64,000 nucleotides of DNA from CAZMNY01 sp964567745 (GTDB lineage Bacteria > Planctomycetota > Planctomycetia > Pirellulales > Pirellulaceae). The stretch covers positions 183,533-247,532 of the forward strand of contig CAZMNY010000008.1 of NCBI GenBank assembly GCA_964567745.1, given 5' to 3'. Of the stretch, positions 35,495-42,918 are shown piece by piece (positions within the stretch are counted from its first letter, which is position 1; the number at the start of each line of letters is the position of its first letter). Both the position numbers and the translations under genes were made by a program. The notes beneath the pieces were generated by a model. It had not been told where the DNA came from. It saw only the letters and a list, made by a program, of their open reading frames with translations, and searched no databases.

Positions 35495-36531
35495 GCGAGA
35501 GCAAGGAACAGCACCAGCAAGAGACGCCGACGAGCGGCATCGATCGTCGTTCGTTGATTGTCGGAGGATCGGTCGTCGCCGCCGGAATCCTGGCCGCTCG
35601 GCAGTTCGGCAAATGGGCGCGAACCGAGGCGCCGGTTTTTGTTGGCCGCGGGCAACAGTACGGCTCGCATCTGCCTCGCACAATCGCCGATGGTTTGAAG
35701 TCTGTCGGATGCGGCGAGAAGCTCTTCGCCGGCAAACGCGTACTACTCAAACCCAATTTAGTTGAACCAACCCGCGCCGCGCCTCACATGACGACCAACC
35801 CGGCGATGATAGTGGCGACCGCGGAAGTCTTGCAGAGATTTGGCGCCGAGGTAATCGTGGGCGAAGGCCCCGGGCACGTGCGGGACACCGAGATTGTGCT
35901 CGACGCTTCCGGGGTGGGCGAAGCGCTGGAGGATGCGCGCATTCCGTTTGCCGACTTGAATTATGACGACACCGTCTGGGTGCCGAACCAAGGCAAAGAG
36001 TCACCGCTCGCTGGATTCTATTTCCCACGCGCGGTGATGGACGCCGACATCGTCATTTCGATGCCCAAAATGAAGACGCACCATTGGGTCGGCGTCACCG
36101 CCTCAATGAAAAACCTCTACGGCGTGATCCCCGGAATTCGTTACGGGTGGCCGAAGAACGTCTTGCATTTCGGCGGCATACCTCAGACCGTCTACGACAT
36201 CAACGCGTCATTGCCGCCCGTGTTAGCCGTGGTCGACGGGATCGACTGCATGGAAGGCGACGGGCCGATCATGGGAAGTCTCAAGAGGATGGGCGTCGTC
36301 GTCGTTGGCGCCAGCGCTCCGGCGGTCGACGCGACCGTCTGTCGTCTGATGGACGTCAAGCCGCACGACGTCGAGTATTTGCACTTGGCGGCCAACCGTT
36401 TGGGGCCTATCGAGGAGTCTCAAATCGAGCAGCGGGGCGAGGACTGGAAGCCGCTCGCCAAGACGTTCGAGATCCTTGACCGTCCGCATCTTCGACGCTT
36501 CCATACATCCCGCGGCGCGCTGACCTCGTAG
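35491..36531 (+). CDS. DUF362 protein with Tat-type signal
   Basis: A 346-residue protein. The N terminus has GIDRRSLIVGGSVVAAGILA, a twin-arginine signal followed by a hydrophobic stretch, so it is probably exported folded, perhaps with a cofactor. The body matches the DUF362 pattern: VLLKPNLVEP, HMTTNPAMIVATAEVLQRFG, MPKMKTHHWVGVTASMKNLYG and VVDGIDCMEGDGP. Some DUF362 proteins carry ferredoxin domains; none is seen here. GAGG eight bases upstream and the four-base overlap with the toroid gene show a coupled two-gene unit. Biochemical role unknown. Confidence 0.8.
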   Translation: MSESKEQHQQETPTSGIDRRSLIVGGSVVAAGILAARQFGKWARTEAPVFVGRGQQYGSHLPRTIADGLKSVGCGEKLFAGKRVLLKPNLVEPTRAAPHMTTNPAMIVATAEVLQRFGAEVIVGEGPGHVRDTEIVLDASGVGEALEDARIPFADLNYDDTVWVPNQGKESPLAGFYFPRAVMDADIVISMPKMKTHHWVGVTASMKNLYGVIPGIRYGWPKNVLHFGGIPQTVYDINASLPPVLAVVDGIDCMEGDGPIMGSLKRMGVVVVGASAPAVDATVCRLMDVKPHDVEYLHLAANRLGPIEESQIEQRGEDWKPLAKTFEILDRPHLRRFHTSRGALTS

Positions 36532-36843
36532 ACAACGGCACCGTAATCGCCGCCCTGGGTTGGTCTGTGAAGCAAATTTGCCCAGTCATTGACGGTCGAG
36601 GAACCGCTTGCGCGTGCCCGCTCTCCCACGAATCGTCCGCGCTAACACGCTAACACGCTAACATGTCCCCATTTTGCGAAGGTGTGTTCGCGGATGATTT
36701 AAGGGAAAGGGACGGGTGAGGGATTTGTTCGACGCGCTTCCGCCTCTCCCGGAACCTCACTCGTCGGCGGAGAGACGGCTCGTTTCTTGTCTTGGCCTTT
36801 ACAATTGGGGCCCAAAAAACACGGAGCGTTACGTCGCCACTGG
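36532..36843. other. repeat-bearing intergenic region
   Basis: No gene is visible. It carries the end of a REP-like unit (cgccctgggttggt at 36551-36564), a triplicated cgctaacacgctaacacgct stretch near 36641-36661 and a dispersed repeat whose other copy lies at 63561-63795. Confidence 0.7.
36584..36831 (-). repeat. dispersed repeat, inverted relative of 63561-63795
   Basis: Read on the minus strand, this region matches 63561-63795 in order: a cgtgtttttt/ggccc block, attgtaaaggccaagacaag, aagaaacgagcc, ccctcaccc, a tcatccgcgaaca block, aaaatggggacatgttagcg and cctcgaccgtcaatgact. Short insertions and substitutions separate the two. There is no coding capacity. Confidence 0.75.
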
Positions 36844-37014
36844 CTAGGAGTTCTTCAGTTTCGCGGACTCGGCCTGCAAATCGGCGATCTCTTTTTCCAG
36901 CCGCTCGATTTCGCCCGGCTCGTCGTCCTGTTCTCGAGCGCCTGAGAGTCGACGTTGAAGTTGCTGAACCTTCTTGTTGATAACGTCGCGTTTCTTTTTT
37001 GCTTTCTTGTCCAT
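36844..37014 (-). CDS. small coiled-coil protein, 56 residues
   Basis: Starts MDKKAKKKRDVINKKVQQLQ and ends IADLQAESAKLKNS; heptad-like Leu/Ile spacing in VQQLQRRL and IERLEKEIADLQ predicts a coiled coil. The basic N terminus could bind nucleic acid or the ribosome. TAGGAA lies six bases before the ATG at 37014, a good ribosome binding site, and the stop is TAG. Short proteins of this type are common in planctomycetes as I recall; function unknown. It lies 30 bases after the nucleotidyltransferase gene on the same strand, as the last gene of that run. Confidence 0.7.
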   Translation of the reverse strand: MDKKAKKKRDVINKKVQQLQRRLSGAREQDDEPGEIERLEKEIADLQAESAKLKNS

Positions 37015-37044
37015 GGGGTTCCTATTTTGGGACTTTGGGCAGCG

Positions 37045-38298
37045 CTAGATTTGAAAGCGATTGCGCAGCCAAGTTAGCGCTTCTTCTTTGGATTGTAGTT
37101 CGCCTCGCAACTGCCGGTCGCGGACCGCATCGAGGATTTCTCGGAAAATCGGGCCGGCGTGAATTCCTAATCGGTGCAGCTCGGCGCCGTCGACAAACGG
37201 CGTTGGATTCCACTGCGACTCGGGCAGCGCCATTTTGGCTCGACAAAATGCGATGCCATCGGCGCCCTCGCCTAATTGCGAAGCGACTGCGGTCGCGAAG
37301 TCGAGTATTGTCTCCGCTCGTTTGCGTATGAGCACCCGCTGCGCCGCCGGCCAGTCCGCATCGTTTGCCGTACGGATGGTCGATTCGTACGTCAGAGCGT
37401 CCAGCGTCGTTTCGACTTCGGCTTTCGAAAGCTTGAGCTGCGAGCCGACGTCGACGAGCGAGCGGCCTTGGGACGAAAACGTATCGCGGTAGATTGCCGC
37501 AAGGGCGAGCGGCAGCGATGCGTTTCCAAGGCGTTCGATAATACCCAAAGTCTGATTCCGCCATGGGGCCGATTCAGTTTGATCACCCAACGACGGAAAG
37601 ATGCAGGAAAACAGTTTGGTCTCAAAAAGCAGATCGAATGCTTGGCGTCGATTGGAGTGCGAGAACATGCGCCGCAGCTCTTGCGAGATTCGCTCACCGC
37701 TCATCTGACCAATTTGTTCGGCGCTTTCGCGAACCGCCTCGAGCGTTTCCGATTCAATTTCAAATTCGAGCACGCACGCGAATCGCACAGCCCGCAGCAT
37801 TCTCAGCTTGTCCTCGTCAATTCGCTCGCGCGGATTGCGAATCGCTCGAACAATTCTCTTTTGTAGGTCCGCTTCGCCGCCGACGTAGTCGATGACGCGT
37901 TCGTCGATGGGGTCGAAGAACATGCCGTTGATGGTGAAGTCGCGTCGCTGAGCGTCCTCTTCTGCGGTCGTGAAGTGAACCGTGTCGGGCCGCCGGCCAT
38001 CCGAATAGGCGCCGTCTCGACGAAACGTTGCGACTTCAATCGAGCCAGCCGCCTTGGGGCCCAGCACGGAAATGACGCCGAAGGCCGCGCCGATCGGCAG
38101 CGTTTTTCCATGGCTGAACAACGATCGGATTTGATCGGGAGTCGCGTTGGTCGCGACGTCGTAGTCCTTCGGTTGCCGGCCCAGCAATTGGTCGCGGACA
38201 CAGCCGCCCGCCCAAAACGCTTCGTAACCGGCGGTTCGCAACTTGCGGACGACGTCAATCGAAAATGATCGGGCAACCTGAGGTTCGATGATCGTCAT
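37045..38298 (-). CDS. CCA-adding-type tRNA nucleotidyltransferase / poly(A) polymerase family
   Basis: A 417-residue class II nucleotidyltransferase. The head domain has FWAGGCVRDQLLG (28-40), PKDYDVATNATPDQI with the metal-binding Asp pair (45/47), FRRDG and RRDFTINGMFFDP; the neck has LRMLRAVRFACVLEFEIE. The C-terminal part is helical. It adds CCA (or A residues) to tRNA 3' ends, which this genome needs because the tRNA-Ala gene here lacks an encoded CCA. Whether it adds CCA, CC, A or poly(A) cannot be settled by eye. The ATG at 38298 starts 17 codons inside the longest frame. Confidence 0.88.
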   Translation of the reverse strand: MTIIEPQVARSFSIDVVRKLRTAGYEAFWAGGCVRDQLLGRQPKDYDVATNATPDQIRSLFSHGKTLPIGAAFGVISVLGPKAAGSIEVATFRRDGAYSDGRRPDTVHFTTAEEDAQRRDFTINGMFFDPIDERVIDYVGGEADLQKRIVRAIRNPRERIDEDKLRMLRAVRFACVLEFEIESETLEAVRESAEQIGQMSGERISQELRRMFSHSNRRQAFDLLFETKLFSCIFPSLGDQTESAPWRNQTLGIIERLGNASLPLALAAIYRDTFSSQGRSLVDVGSQLKLSKAEVETTLDALTYESTIRTANDADWPAAQRVLIRKRAETILDFATAVASQLGEGADGIAFCRAKMALPESQWNPTPFVDGAELHRLGIHAGPIFREILDAVRDRQLRGELQSKEEALTWLRNRFQI

Positions 38299-38356
38299 GC
38301 TTTCAGAGTCCGACAGGGTGAATCTGTGTCGGGCCAGAACTCGGCCCAAACGTAGG

Positions 38357-39907
38357 TCACCACTTCAGACCGAAATGTTCACCACCACTCGGCCGATCCG
38401 TGCCGCCTTTCAGCGGTTTATTGGACGCCTTGAGCATTCGCTCGGCCGGCGGTTGCTCCTCCTCGGCCTTGTCTTTCCCGCTGCTTGGCGCTTGCTGGGT
38501 TTGTTTGATCGAGAGGGCAATCCGCTGTTTGTCAAAATCGACTTCGAGAATCTTGACCTCGACTTCTTGCCCTTCTTTCAAGTAGGCGCCGACCGACTGC
38601 ACTCGCTGATGGGCGATTTCGGAAATGTGAACCAACCCCTCAATGCCGGGCGCCAATTTAACAAAGGCGCCGAAGTTAGCAATCTTGCTCACTTGGCCCG
38701 TGACAACCGTGCCGATTGGGAACTGTTGCTGAGCACTGGCCCAAGGATGTTGAGTTGAATCGCGAAGCGAAAGTCCGATCTTGCCTGTCTCGGGATCGAT
38801 CTTTTCGATCTTGACTTTGACCGTTTGGCCCTCTTCGACAACATCCGATGGATGGTTAACTCGATCCCAACTCAGCTGGCTGATATGGATCAGACCGTCC
38901 ACGCCGCCCAGGTCGACGAATGCGCCAAAGTCGCGAATGTTCCGGACAATGCCTTCGCGCATCTGCCCCGGCGCCAATTCACCGAGCAGTTGCTGCTTGG
39001 CCTCTTCGCGCTCACGCTCGAGCACCGCGCGCCGGCTCAGCACCAGGTTGCGGCGTTCGGGGTTGGATTCAGTGACGACGCAGACCATTTTCTGGTCGAC
39101 GAACTCGGCGAGGTTTTCCGTTCGGTAGAGTGAAATCTGACTGGCGGGAATGAAGCCGCGAAGCTTGGCGACTTGGCATTCCAGCCCGCCTGTGTTGTGG
39201 CCAGTGATTCGAGCTTCGACCAGCGACCCGTCTGCGATGTCAGACCAATCGCCGACATCGATCGATGCGCCGGGAATGAGCAAGTCATAGAGGCCGTCTT
39301 CCGAGTTGTATCCGGTGACCACGACATCGTGGGCGGTGCCAATTTCGGGCGGCTTTTCGAAATGCCGAGCCGCAACGACGCCTTCATGACGTCCGTCGAG
39401 CGCGAAGAAGATGTTCTCTTGATCGACTCGCAAAACGGTAGCGCGTCGCTTCGAATCGATTTCAAGTTCTTCGCCTTCGAGTCCGCCCTTGGAGACGATT
39501 TGATCGAGAGACATTTCGCCGAGTGCGGCGTTGATTTCGGCCTCAAGCTCTTCCGGCAAGGCGTCGCGCCGCGAAGGTTTCTTTGGCAACGGCGGTCGTT
39601 CGAGCGCGTCGACCTTGTCTATCGCGCCAACAGCGCCGCCGATTGGCGCCGGTTTCGATCTCGGCTTCGGCCCAGTCGCGTCCGCTCGGCGTCCGACTTG
39701 AATGCCAAACTTATTCAATTGGCCTGCGCCGTCCGTTGATTCGCCAGATGAGGCCGAATCCGCCGGTGATTCCGGCGCTGGCTGCGTGGCGTCGCCCGCT
39801 GGCGTCTCAGATGGTGAAGCGGTCTCGCCTGCCTCATTTGTCGGCTTGGCCGGCTCGTTGGCCGATGGTTGGGAATCGTCCGGAGTCGGTTCGAGGTTGT
39901 CACTCAT
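38357..39907 (-). CDS. rpsA: ribosomal protein S1-like protein with four S1 domains
   Basis: A 516-residue RNA-binding protein. An acidic, Pro/Ser-rich N-terminal tail of about 110 residues is followed by four S1/OB domains at roughly 150-215, 236-300, 325-395 and 408-478; the last two carry the classic GIVRNIRDFGAFVDLGGVDG and GQVSKIANFGAFVKLAPGIE phrases followed by LIHIS or LVHIS. Proteobacterial S1 has six domains; four are usual in several other phyla. It should help initiate translation on mRNAs with weak leaders, which fits the many genes here without a clear Shine-Dalgarno sequence. The long acidic leader is odd. Confidence 0.88.
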   Translation of the reverse strand: MSDNLEPTPDDSQPSANEPAKPTNEAGETASPSETPAGDATQPAPESPADSASSGESTDGAGQLNKFGIQVGRRADATGPKPRSKPAPIGGAVGAIDKVDALERPPLPKKPSRRDALPEELEAEINAALGEMSLDQIVSKGGLEGEELEIDSKRRATVLRVDQENIFFALDGRHEGVVAARHFEKPPEIGTAHDVVVTGYNSEDGLYDLLIPGASIDVGDWSDIADGSLVEARITGHNTGGLECQVAKLRGFIPASQISLYRTENLAEFVDQKMVCVVTESNPERRNLVLSRRAVLEREREEAKQQLLGELAPGQMREGIVRNIRDFGAFVDLGGVDGLIHISQLSWDRVNHPSDVVEEGQTVKVKIEKIDPETGKIGLSLRDSTQHPWASAQQQFPIGTVVTGQVSKIANFGAFVKLAPGIEGLVHISEIAHQRVQSVGAYLKEGQEVEVKILEVDFDKQRIALSIKQTQQAPSSGKDKAEEEQPPAERMLKASNKPLKGGTDRPSGGEHFGLKW

Positions 39908-40165
39908 CTTTCTTTTAATCCTTAACCATCAACAGAGCCAACTGAATAAGCCCCTCAGTTTAGCCCGTTGACCCGGCTCGCTTCAAGCGGCTAAAGGCCG
40001 CCAGTAAGAGGTGCCCCAGTCAATTCTCTGCTTATTCGCGACCGCGGTGTCAGCCGGTTTCGCGAGAGCGAGATGTTCGCGGTGGAATTGGAGCGTGTAT
40101 ATTGTGCGAACCGGCGCCAGCCGTCGTTGGCGCCGGTCCCGCTCATACCGTGAAGAAAGCCACAC

Positions 40166-40750
40166 ATGGGATTCACTCCTCAAGACTACGGCGACGCGAT
40201 CGGCGACTTGATTGATCGAGCCGATCTGCCGCCGCTCGGGCCCGGCTCGCCCTACGCGAACGACGAAGCAGCTCGTGATCGCCTCGCCTCAACTGACCCA
40301 GAAACCCTATTTGCCGATCGCTCGGTCGCCGATTCGACCATGGCGACGTGCTGCCTGTCAGCGCTGCTCTTGCTGCACAATGATCTCGACGGGTCGCATA
40401 CGCTGAGCCAATCCGTCAAGACGGCCGAAGGTAGCTTTTGGCACGGCATTATGCACCGCCGCGAGCCCGATTTTCCGAACGCCAAATATTGGTTCAATCG
40501 ATTGGGGCAGCATCCGGTTTTCGAGCAATTACAGGACGCCGTGTCGGCCGCGGGATCGTGCGAAGGGGCGGAAACTGAGTTGGCGGAATTGCGCCGCTGT
40601 TGGGACCCATACCTGTTTATCGACCTTTGCGAACACGCGACTCGCGGCGGCTCGCCAGAACTCAGCCGGGTCTGCCGCACTATCGCGCAAGCCGAATGGC
40701 GATTGTTGTTCGACTACTGTTTTCGGCTCGGATTTGATTCGGTCGATTAG
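40166..40750 (+). CDS. conserved hypothetical protein
   Basis: A 194-residue soluble protein, helical by composition. Conserved-looking blocks are STMATCCLSALLLLHNDLDGSH, GSFWHGIMHRREPDFPNAKYWF and WDPYLFIDLCE. The WHGIMHRREPDF block has paired His and acidic residues that could bind metal. I recall similar proteins in planctomycetes and verrucomicrobia with no assigned function. It is divergent from rpsA and has a weak GAAG ribosome binding site. Confidence 0.65.
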   Translation: MGFTPQDYGDAIGDLIDRADLPPLGPGSPYANDEAARDRLASTDPETLFADRSVADSTMATCCLSALLLLHNDLDGSHTLSQSVKTAEGSFWHGIMHRREPDFPNAKYWFNRLGQHPVFEQLQDAVSAAGSCEGAETELAELRRCWDPYLFIDLCEHATRGGSPELSRVCRTIAQAEWRLLFDYCFRLGFDSVD

Positions 40751-40796
40751 TCTCGGGAGGATTTCGCGGCATTGGCGGGCGTTGATCCAGTGAGCC

Positions 40797-40824
40797 AGCC
40801 AGAATGTGCCAGCCAGAATGTGCC
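40797..40824. repeat. two tandem 14-bp repeats
   Basis: agccagaatgtgcc occurs twice in a row in the gap before the zinc-ribbon gene. It is a short duplication with no evident function. Confidence 0.7.
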
Positions 40825-40974
40825 AACTTGGGGGAATATTTTGCTGGCTTGCCAAGATGTTGAAAGGCAAGTTACCGTAGCTATAGGCGTCTCGACGGAT
40901 TTGAATCGAGTCGAGTTCGTTGCCAGGAAGGCTGGGCATGACCAAGGATACCACCTCGAAGTAGAAATCCGCCG

Positions 40975-41676
40975 ATGACGTTTCAGTTCAAATGCCCCTC
41001 CGGTTGTCTGCTGGAAGGTGAGCCGACTCAGGCGGGCAGCACGATTCAGTGTCCCCTATGTTCGCAGTGGTTCGTGATCCCGGCACCGGTCGCCGCCGCG
41101 CCTCAGCATCCGGCGGCCCAACCGCTTCCCCCTCAGCAGCCCATCGCGCCGCAGCATCCCTCCGCACAGCAACCCAGCGCGCCTCAGCATCCCGCGACAC
41201 CTCAGCATCCCACGCTCTATCAAGCGGCGCCCCACCAGCCGGCGGGGCCTCAACAGCCCCCGCCCTATCAACCGGCACCGCATCAAACGCAGGCACATCC
41301 CAACGCGCCGCAGGCTCAACAACCGGCGCCACAACAGCCGGCGGAGCAACCGACAGAGCAGGCCGTGTCCTACGCCAACTCGCCCGCGGCATCCGTTTTG
41401 GGTGAGGGATATCGGACGCTGCACTTCCATTGCCCCTCCGGTCACCTTGTTGAAGCACCGCGTGAGCTTGCGGGGCAGCAGGCGACATGCCCGCACTGCG
41501 CTCAGCAATTCGAATTGCTTGAGACGGAGAGTGATGAATACAAGAAGAAGATCGAGATGGTCCGGCGCCGACGCGAAGCGAAGATCGGCAACGCCTGGCT
41601 CAACTGGGCGATCGTCGTCGGGATCCTTGTCTTCCTTGGAATTGCTTTCTTGCTAATCAAGTCACAACTCGACTAG
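40975..41676 (+). CDS. double zinc-ribbon, tail-anchored protein with Pro/Gln/His linker
   Basis: A 233-residue protein. Residues 1-40 form a small zinc-ribbon (CPSGCLLEGEPTQAGSTIQC, then PLC), residues 150-185 a second one (CPSGHLVEAPRELAGQQATC, then PHC), separated by about 100 residues of Pro, Gln, His and Ala in QHP-type repeats. A basic stretch (KKKIEMVRRRREAK) precedes one C-terminal membrane helix (WAIVVGILVFLGIAFLLI). The topology suggests a tail-anchored cytoplasmic metal- or nucleic-acid-binding protein. Function unknown. Confidence 0.75.
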   Translation: MTFQFKCPSGCLLEGEPTQAGSTIQCPLCSQWFVIPAPVAAAPQHPAAQPLPPQQPIAPQHPSAQQPSAPQHPATPQHPTLYQAAPHQPAGPQQPPPYQPAPHQTQAHPNAPQAQQPAPQQPAEQPTEQAVSYANSPAASVLGEGYRTLHFHCPSGHLVEAPRELAGQQATCPHCAQQFELLETESDEYKKKIEMVRRRREAKIGNAWLNWAIVVGILVFLGIAFLLIKSQLD

Positions 41677-41989
41677 CAGACGTTGCACTCGTCTCTCATC
41701 CGGCTGCAGCGCGCCTTTCCAACGCATTCGTTTAACCCGTCGCCGAAGGCAAGGCCCTCTCACATTACCGGCCGCAGCGTGCCTCGCCTTCGGCAAACGG
41801 GTTAAACGAGCATGCAGATCCTTCTGACTTGCAGTTGCGCCCTGGTTGTCAGCGTAACAGGCGAATCTATACTAACGTCCGTCTGTTCGGTTTTGGCTTG
41901 CAACGGCCGCCGGAAGCAGTGCATTCGCCCACTCGCCTCTACGATCTCCTCATCATGAGGGGCGTCCAGAACGCAGGAAAGGACATTTG
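41677..41989. other. intergenic region upstream of sdhC
   Basis: No gene is visible. It contains a long inverted repeat (41729-41808) and, at the right end, AGGAAAGGA at 41975-41983, the ribosome binding site of sdhC. Confidence 0.6.
41729..41808. repeat. long imperfect inverted repeat
   Basis: The left arm cgtttaacccgtcgccgaag (extending to gcaaggc) pairs with the right arm, whose reverse complement reads cgtttaacccgtttgccgaa (extending to ggcgaggc). The arms are about 27 bases with a loop of about 25. There is no T-run after either arm, so it is not a typical terminator; it may be a MITE-like or REP-like unit. Confidence 0.75.
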
Positions 41990-42793
41990 GTGGGTACGCA
42001 ATCCAAAGTGTCATTCTTTCGCCGCAACGAGTTTCTCATTCGGCGGTTGCATTCACTGACTGGTCTTGTTCCGGTCGGGGCGTACATGATGGTCCACTTG
42101 ACGGTCAACGCGAGCGTTTGGAATGGCCCATCGAGTTTTCAGAATGCGGTCTATAAGATCCACAGCCTCGGTGCGGTGTTGCCGATCGTTGAGTGGGTCT
42201 TTATCTTCATTCCGCTGCTGTTTCACGCGATTTTCGGCTTTGTGATTATTCGCGATGGGACGCCGAACACCTCGGCGTATCAGTATTCGGCCAACCTCCG
42301 ATATACAGCTCAGCGAACAACGGGCGTCATCGCCTTCGCGTTTATCGCCATTCACGTTTTTCACATGCACGGTTGGTTCCATGCCGAATGGTGGCTTGAG
42401 AATGTGGCGCAGCCGTGGTGGGGCGCGAGTTTTCGCCCCTATAACGCGGCCTCGAGCGCCTCGGAAGCAATGTCCTCATGGTATGTGAGTGCGTTTTACC
42501 TGCTTGGCGTCGCGGCCTGCGTATTCCACTTCGTCAATGGCATCTGGACGATGGGGATCACTTGGGGAGTTTGGACGACGCCCAAGTCACAAGAGTTGGC
42601 GGGCCGAGTCTGTTCGGCTGCCGGAGTGGTCGTGGCGGCCTTGGGCGTCGCGGCTTGGTCCGGGTTTGCTTTCTCTGTGGATCACGATCAGGCCGTTGAG
42701 GTCGAGAATCGCATGTACTCGGCACAAATCGAGGCGGGCACTGTGATTCCGGACCCGCACAAAAGGTCATCCGACACGCACGAATCAGAGTAG
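41990..42793 (+). CDS. sdhC: succinate dehydrogenase cytochrome b558 subunit
   Basis: A 267-residue membrane protein with five predicted helices, the layout of the Bacillus/Wolinella-type single membrane subunit that holds heme and reduces menaquinone. Candidate heme-ligand histidines lie in LIRRLHSLTG, AYMMVHLTV, LLFHAIFG, FIAIHVFHMHGWFH and ACVFHFVNG. It is the first gene of sdhCAB. The GTG at 41990 with AGGAAAGGA about six bases upstream is preferred to the TTG one codon earlier. The C-terminal 50 residues after the last helix are charged. Confidence 0.9.
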   Translation: MGTQSKVSFFRRNEFLIRRLHSLTGLVPVGAYMMVHLTVNASVWNGPSSFQNAVYKIHSLGAVLPIVEWVFIFIPLLFHAIFGFVIIRDGTPNTSAYQYSANLRYTAQRTTGVIAFAFIAIHVFHMHGWFHAEWWLENVAQPWWGASFRPYNAASSASEAMSSWYVSAFYLLGVAACVFHFVNGIWTMGITWGVWTTPKSQELAGRVCSAAGVVVAALGVAAWSGFAFSVDHDQAVEVENRMYSAQIEAGTVIPDPHKRSSDTHESE

Positions 42794-42918
42794 CTCAGGT
42801 CGACTCGCTCGCGGCGTGGCCGCAAGCAGACAGTTCTTCCGCGTCACATTCTCTCCGGTCACTTTCTCGCAAGTCACATTCTCGCAGGGTGCGTAGAGCA
42901 GAATCACAAGGTAAGCAG

